A stretch of 64,000 nt of DNA from JACDAN01 sp963721345. GTDB taxonomy: Bacteria; Actinomycetota; Thermoleophilia; Gaiellales; Gaiellaceae. A program made the translations under genes and the position numbers. Positions 60,156-64,000 of this stretch are shown in pieces. The stretch lies in NCBI GenBank assembly GCA_963721345.1, contig CAVRIT010000001.1, positions 868,001 through 932,000 on the forward strand. Direction: 5' to 3'. The first letter of the stretch is position 1; every line of letters starts with the position of its first letter. The notes beneath the pieces were generated by a model that saw nothing but the letters and a program-made list of their open reading frames with translations, searched no databases and was not told the DNA's origin.

Positions 60156-60392
60156 GTGTATTTTTATCCCATCGACATCCGCGAGCAGATCCAGGCACTC
60201 CTCGTGACGGGCGACAACCGCCTGAAGAACGGGGTTGCGCCCGAAAAAGTGCGGGTTTCCTACGAGAACGCGCTACGGCTCGCGCGAGATGCGGGTCTCG
60301 AGGATTCGATCAGGCCGCTGGTCGAGCGCCGGCTCGCGGATCTCGAGCGGCTCGCCGGAGGATCTCCTCCACTCGATCCGCCTGCAGCCTGA
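60156..60392 (+). CDS. Conserved small helical protein, 78 aa
   Basis: From GTG 60156: YFYPIDIREQIQALLVTGDN, then YENALRLARDAGLEDSIRPL and VERRLADLERLAG. The pattern of two helix pairs resembles a short TPR-like protein seen in related actinomycetes. The last 83 bases run antisense to the end of the glycosyltransferase. It is divergent from the receiver gene. Function unknown. Confidence 0.6.
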   Translation: MYFYPIDIREQIQALLVTGDNRLKNGVAPEKVRVSYENALRLARDAGLEDSIRPLVERRLADLERLAGGSPPLDPPAA

Positions 60393-61323
60393 CGTCGTGT
60401 GTCTCGGCAGCCGCCCGGGCGGCGCCGTTCGGGCAGGGCAACGAAGCCGCGGCTGCCAGCCCGCGCGCGATGTCGGCCTCGTCGGTCGGGTCGACGAGCA
60501 CACCCGCCTCGGGCGGGACGAACTCGGGCGGCCCTCCGATCCGCGTGGCAACGACGGAGCGTCCCGCCGCCATTCCCTCGAGCAGCGCGAGGCCGAACGG
60601 CTCGACGAGGCTCGGCTGACAGAGGACGTGTGAGCGCGCGAGCCATCCCGGGATCTCGTCGTGCGGGACCTTTCCCGTGATCGTCACGCGCTCCCGTCCC
60701 TCGAGCTTCCCGCGAAGCGGGCCGTCGCCGACGAAGGTGAGCGTCCCTTCGTCCAGCCGCGAGAAGGCGTCCGCGAGTCGCACGACGTTCTTGCGCTCCG
60801 TCAGCGAGCCGACGCAGAGGAAGCGGGTCGGTTGCTCAGGGGCAGGCTCGACGCGGAAGCGATCGAGGTCGACGCCGCAGTCGACCACCTCCACCTTGCC
60901 GCGAGCCTCCGGCACCTTCGTCTCGAGCTCGCGGCGGAGGTAGTCGGAGACGACGACGACGGAGGCTGCCCGCCGGACGACGAAGCGCGTCGCCGAGCGA
61001 ATGCCCGGATAGGTGCCGATGTTCAGAACGTCCCGCCCGTGTCCCGTCACGACGAGCGGCGCTCGGCCCGCGACGGCGCCGATCAGTCCGGCGGGGACGA
61101 GGAAGTGGGCGTAGACGACGTCCGGCCGGAAGCGCCGCGCCGCCGAGAGCGTCTTCCGCGCGAGCACGGCGTAGCGCCGCTTCCCGCCCGCGCGCCGGTC
61201 GAGCACCGCCCGCTCGAGCTCGTGGCCGCGGCGCGCGAGCTCCTGCTCGAGCTGCCGCACGAACACGCCGAGGTCCGGATCATCGGGGCCGGGGTAGAAC
61301 TGCGAGACGAGGAGGATCCGCAT
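60310..61323 (-). CDS. GT4-family glycosyltransferase
   Basis: A 337-residue GT-B enzyme: RILLVSQFYPGPDDPDLGVF, VVTGHGRDVLNIG and SVVVVSDYLRRELE in the N-domain, FLCVGSLTERKNVVRLADAF (near 168) and VEPFGLALLEGMAAGRSVVA (near 241, EX7E motif Glu-PFGLALLE) in the donor domain. The acceptor is unknown; a cell-wall or lipid glycoconjugate is likely. Confidence 0.9.
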   Translation of the reverse strand: MRILLVSQFYPGPDDPDLGVFVRQLEQELARRGHELERAVLDRRAGGKRRYAVLARKTLSAARRFRPDVVYAHFLVPAGLIGAVAGRAPLVVTGHGRDVLNIGTYPGIRSATRFVVRRAASVVVVSDYLRRELETKVPEARGKVEVVDCGVDLDRFRVEPAPEQPTRFLCVGSLTERKNVVRLADAFSRLDEGTLTFVGDGPLRGKLEGRERVTITGKVPHDEIPGWLARSHVLCQPSLVEPFGLALLEGMAAGRSVVATRIGGPPEFVPPEAGVLVDPTDEADIARGLAAAASLPCPNGAARAAAETHDVRLQADRVEEILRRAARDPRAGARPAA

Positions 61324-61759
61324 CCACGTCAGGGTAAGCGCCGAGCCACGGCCAGTCCTCGTATCGATCCACGAGCCCCGCCCTGACGGGGTTGTTGAGT
61401 ACGTACGCGCACGCGTCTGCGAGGTACTCCTCCGACTCGATCAAGCGGGTGTCGAAACGCTCCTGAAACAAGTGGCCGACGCGGAGTTGCCGGGCGTTGT
61501 AGCGGCGGGCGTGGCGTCCGTTCAGCGCGTGCATCCCGGCGGACAAGGCGGGCACTCTGGTCTCGACGACCAGGTGATAGTGGTTCGGCATCAGGCAGTA
61601 GGCGTGTAGGACCCAGCCCCAACGCCGCGCCACGGTCGCCAGGAGCGCTGTGAAGGCAACGCAGTCGATGTGGTCTGCGACGATCCGGATACGACCGGTC
61701 CCTCGAGCGGTGGCGTGGTAGATCCCATCGGTCAGCTCGCGTCGCGGCCTTCTCGCCAT
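61280..61759 (-). CDS. REP-associated tyrosine transposase (RAYT, Y1_Tnp)
   Basis: A 159-residue HUH-type transposase from ATG 61759: ELTDGIYHATARGTGRIRIV, the metal-binding LMPNHYHLVVET with the HUH-like His-x-His, and the C-terminal YVLNNPVRAGLVDRYEDWPW. It resembles IS200-like RAYTs, domesticated relatives that act on REP palindromes. The catalytic Tyr is probably in the GHLFQERFDTRLIESEEYLA region. The last 44 bases overlap the glycosyltransferase start and the C-terminus after DRYEDWPW seems to be run-on sequence. Confidence 0.85.
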   Translation of the reverse strand: MARRPRRELTDGIYHATARGTGRIRIVADHIDCVAFTALLATVARRWGWVLHAYCLMPNHYHLVVETRVPALSAGMHALNGRHARRYNARQLRVGHLFQERFDTRLIESEEYLADACAYVLNNPVRAGLVDRYEDWPWLGAYPDVDADPPRLAVLPRPR

Positions 61760-61835
61760 GCGGGGAGTGAACCGTGTGCAACGCAGCTGCACAAGGTGCC
61801 GTTGCAGTTCCGTCACGGAGTTGCTTCGGACGCGT

Positions 61836-61892
61836 CCCAGTGACAGTCACTTGGGCCCGGCCCGGCAGGACACGTCTCAGTGACTGTCACTC
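61836..61892. repeat. Two REP-like palindromes beside the RAYT gene
   Basis: CCCAGTGACAGTCACTTGGG (61836-61855) and CAGTGACTGTCACTC (61878-61892) share an AGTGAC/GTCACT core, one 23 bases from the other, just upstream of the RAYT gene. Each is flanked by a ggacgcg copy (61828-61834 and 61893-61899), so the unit is itself repeated in inverted fashion. Confidence 0.6.
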
Positions 61893-61936
61893 GGACGCGG
61901 CTGTCGGAGCCGTGGGACGTTCTGGACTTCGCGCGC

Positions 61937-63517
61937 TCAGGCTCGCTGCGCGTCGTACGTGCCGTACTCCTCGCGGAGCACCTCGCAGATCTCGCCGACC
62001 GTGCAGTGCGCGCGCAGCGCGTCTCGCATCGGCAGGAGGAGGTTCTCGGTGCCTTTCGCCGCGGCTCGGACCGCGTCGAGCGCCCGCGTCGCCTCGTCGG
62101 AGTTGCGCTCCGCGCGCACGCGATCCGTGCGCTCGAGCTGGCTGCGCTCGGCCTCCGGGTCGAGCCGGTGGAGCTCGATCGGCTCGGCCTCCTCCTCCAC
62201 GTACTGGTTCACGCCGACGACCACCTCCTCGCCCCGCTCTACGGCCTCCTGGTAGCTGAACGCCGAGTCCTCGATCTCGCGCTGGACGAATCCCTGCTCG
62301 ATCGCCTCCACCGCGCCGCCGAGCTCCCCGACGCGCTCGATCAGCTCCCAGGCACGCTCCTCCAGCTCGCTCGTCAGCGCCTCGATGAAGTACGAGCCGC
62401 CGAAGGGGTCGGCGGTGTCGGTCCCTCCCGCCTCGTGCGCGAGGATCTGCTGCGTGCGGAGCGCGATCTTCGCGGAATGCTCCGTCGGCAGCGCGAGCGC
62501 CTCGTCGAAGGAGTTCGTGTGGATCGACTGCGCGCCGCCGCCGACCGCCGAGAGCGCCTGCACCGCGACGCGGACGATGTTGTTCTCCGGCTGTTGCGCG
62601 GTCAGCGTCGAGCCGCCAGTCTGCGCGTGGAAGCGGAGCGCCTGCGCTTTCGGGTTCGTCGCGCCGAACCGTTCTTTCATGATTCGCGCCCACAGGCGCC
62701 GCGCGGCTCGGAACTTGGCGATCTCCTGGAAGAAGTGGTTGTGCGCGTTGAAGAAAAAGGACAGGCGCTCGCCGAACTCGTCCGGCGAGAGCCCGGCCGC
62801 CACGGCGGCCTCGGCGTAGGCGATGCCGTTCGCGAGGGTGAACGCGAGCTCCTGGACGGCGGTCGCTCCGGCCTCGCGGATGTGGTACCCCGAGATCGAG
62901 ATCGTGTTGAACCGCGGCAGCCGTTCGTGGCAGTACGCGAAGAGGTCGGTCGTGATTCGCATCGTCGGGCGCGGCGGGAAGATGTAGTTGCCGCGCGCGC
63001 AGTACTCCTTGAGGACGTCGTTCTGGACGGTGCCGCGGAGCTGCGCGGGATCGACGCCCTGACTTTCGGCGACCAGTTCGTAGAGGAGGAGCAGGAGCGC
63101 GGCCGGCGCATTGATGGTCATCGAGGTCGAAACCTGGTCGAGCGGGATCTCTTCGAACAGCAGCTCCATGTCGGCGATCGAGTCGATGGCCACACCCGTG
63201 CGACCCACCTCGCCCTCAGCCCGCGGGTCGTCCGAGTCGTAGCCGAGCTGGGTCGGGAGGTCGAACGCGACCGACAAGCCGGTCTGTCCGCGCTGCAGCA
63301 GGTAGCGGAACCGCTTGTTCGTCTCGACGGCCGAGCCGAAGCCCGCGTACTGCCTGATCGTCCACGGCCGGCCGCGGTACATGTCCGGGTACGGCCCGCG
63401 CGTGAAGGGGTATTCGCCGGGCGGCTCGAGCTCCAGCCCCGCAACGTCCTCCTGGGTGTAGACCGGCTTGACCTCGATCTCGGAGTCGGTCTCGCGGTGG
63501 TCTTCGGTCGCGGCCAT
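61937..63517 (-). CDS. Methylmalonyl-CoA mutase large (alpha) subunit, catalytic part only
   Basis: A 526-residue protein with the acyl-CoA TIM-barrel of B12-dependent mutases: YAGFGSAVETNKRFRYLLQR (near residue 57), GLSVAFDLPTQLGYDSDDP, STSMTINAPAALLLLLYELV, TISISGYHIREAGATAVQEL, FRAARRLWARIMKERFG, and RFHAQTGGSTLTAQQPENN. It ends before any cobalamin-binding DxHxxG domain, so a separate small B12 subunit is needed; none is in the window. It interconverts methylmalonyl- and succinyl-CoA or acts on a related acyl-CoA. Confidence 0.92.
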   Translation of the reverse strand: MAATEDHRETDSEIEVKPVYTQEDVAGLELEPPGEYPFTRGPYPDMYRGRPWTIRQYAGFGSAVETNKRFRYLLQRGQTGLSVAFDLPTQLGYDSDDPRAEGEVGRTGVAIDSIADMELLFEEIPLDQVSTSMTINAPAALLLLLYELVAESQGVDPAQLRGTVQNDVLKEYCARGNYIFPPRPTMRITTDLFAYCHERLPRFNTISISGYHIREAGATAVQELAFTLANGIAYAEAAVAAGLSPDEFGERLSFFFNAHNHFFQEIAKFRAARRLWARIMKERFGATNPKAQALRFHAQTGGSTLTAQQPENNIVRVAVQALSAVGGGAQSIHTNSFDEALALPTEHSAKIALRTQQILAHEAGGTDTADPFGGSYFIEALTSELEERAWELIERVGELGGAVEAIEQGFVQREIEDSAFSYQEAVERGEEVVVGVNQYVEEEAEPIELHRLDPEAERSQLERTDRVRAERNSDEATRALDAVRAAAKGTENLLLPMRDALRAHCTVGEICEVLREEYGTYDAQRA

Positions 63518-63555
63518 GCAAGAGAATCGTACGTCCGGCCTCTATAAGGAGAGAT

Positions 63556-64000
63556 ATGCGGCGTTTCACTTTCGTTCTGGTGGTCGGAGCTCTCGTCGGC
63601 GCGGGGCCGGCGTGGGGCGCGGAGATCACCCTCGTGTCGGATCACCGCGTCGCGCGATACGACGACCTGGTGCGGTTCCGGGGGACGCTCCCCACGGCCG
63701 AGCCGCAGCTCGTTCAGCTGGTACGCGACGGAGTGGTGGTGCGGTCTGCAACGGCGTCGACCGGCGGGTTCGTCTTCGACGTGCGCGCGCGGCGCGCGGG
63801 GTCGTTCGTCGTGCGGACCGTCGCTGCTGGAGTCGCCGACGGTCGTGCTCCGCGTGAAGCCGCGCCTGCGGATCCGGGTGCGCTCGACGATGGTCACGGG
63901 CCGCGTGCTGCCGGCGCGCGCGGGGCGGATCGTCCTTCGCTCCCGGGGTCGTGTCGTCCGCGTGCGCGTCGGGTCAGCCGGACGGTTCCGGGTTCGGATC
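63556..64000 (+). CDS. Secreted protein, 5' part, with a probable frameshift
   Basis: ATG 63556 follows aaggaga. A signal peptide (RRFTFVLVVGALVGAGPAWG) precedes a beta-rich domain (LVSDHRVARYDDLVRFRGTL, FVFDVRARRAGSFVVRTVAA). After about 63825 the natural continuation is in another frame (LESPTVVLRVKPRLRIRVRS, VLPARAGRIVLRSRGRVVRV), an immunoglobulin-like repeat, while the first frame turns into Ala/Arg/Gly-rich sequence. The gene runs off the window. Function unknown. Confidence 0.6.
   Translation, partial: MRRFTFVLVVGALVGAGPAWGAEITLVSDHRVARYDDLVRFRGTLPTAEPQLVQLVRDGVVVRSATASTGGFVFDVRARRAGSFVVRTVAAGVADGRAPREAAPADPGALDDGHGPRAAGARGADRPSLPGSCRPRARRVSRTVPGSD

Overview
The window is about 64 kb of GC-rich (roughly two-thirds G+C) chromosome. 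It most likely comes from an actinomycete of the Thermoleophilia (Gaiellales/Solirubrobacterales) type. The inference rests on gene content: a PimA-like mannosyltransferase, an actinobacterial/Gram-positive SOS box in front of lexA, a bacterial type A RNase P RNA, SecG, an RpoD-like sigma factor, a type III (FabL) enoyl-ACP reductase, many GTG/TTG starts and dense GTGA/ATGA stop-start overlaps. No 16S rRNA is present, so the placement is an inference.

Layout. 0-23.5 kb is core and near-core metabolism: the start of a 4-hydroxyphenylpyruvate dioxygenase, an EamA permease, a dihydrofolate-reductase-fold protein, fabL, a broken methyltransferase, an EF-hand protein, M32 carboxypeptidase, a DUF4015 hydrolase, proline dehydrogenase, a UbiE-like methyltransferase, a coiled-coil protein, xseA/xseB, a cyclic-nucleotide-binding protein, a broken glycerate kinase, a flippase-like membrane protein with a PimA-like glycosyltransferase, a three-gene PAS/histidine-kinase signalling operon and an adenosine deaminase. 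23.5-27.4 kb is a decayed island: an unidentified broken gene with a nuclease-like tail, a hypothetical gene, the 3' end of a tyrosine integrase, the 3' half of a tRNA (an attachment-site scar) and a broken membrane HD-GYP phosphodiesterase. 27.4-40.8 kb holds two head-to-tail oligopeptide (Opp/Dpp) ABC transporter clusters plus one extra permease, all on the minus strand. The first cluster ends in an ATPase gene that runs in frame into a LuxR-type DNA-binding domain. A palindromic MITE-like element of about 165 bp sits between oppA and oppB.

41-46.5 kb is the most unusual part. A 954-residue protein joins an N-terminal PrsW-type intramembrane protease to a STAND/NB-ARC ATPase and TPR-like repeats. 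It is transcribed divergently from two small proteins that share the same N-terminal membrane anchor, one of which carries two Hcp-like domains. An RpoD-like sigma factor converges on it. 46.7-58 kb holds topoisomerase III, an acyltransferase, a 5'-3' exonuclease, a histone-deacetylase-family protein, a divergent NarL/NarX-type pair around a perfect inverted repeat, and two ECF sigma/membrane-regulator pairs flanking a DUF885-like peptidase. 58-64 kb holds rnpB, a zinc-ribbon protein, lexA with its SOS box, tRNA-Leu, secG, a stand-alone receiver, a GT4 glycosyltransferase, a REP-associated transposase with REP-like palindromes, a methylmalonyl-CoA mutase large subunit and the start of a secreted protein.

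A recurring feature is single-base frame breaks inside otherwise well conserved genes: glycerate kinase, receiver-kinase hybrid, Hcp-like protein, NarL-type regulator, last gene and others. These may be real mutations, but their spread suggests indel errors in the assembly. They are reported gene by gene so they can be checked.
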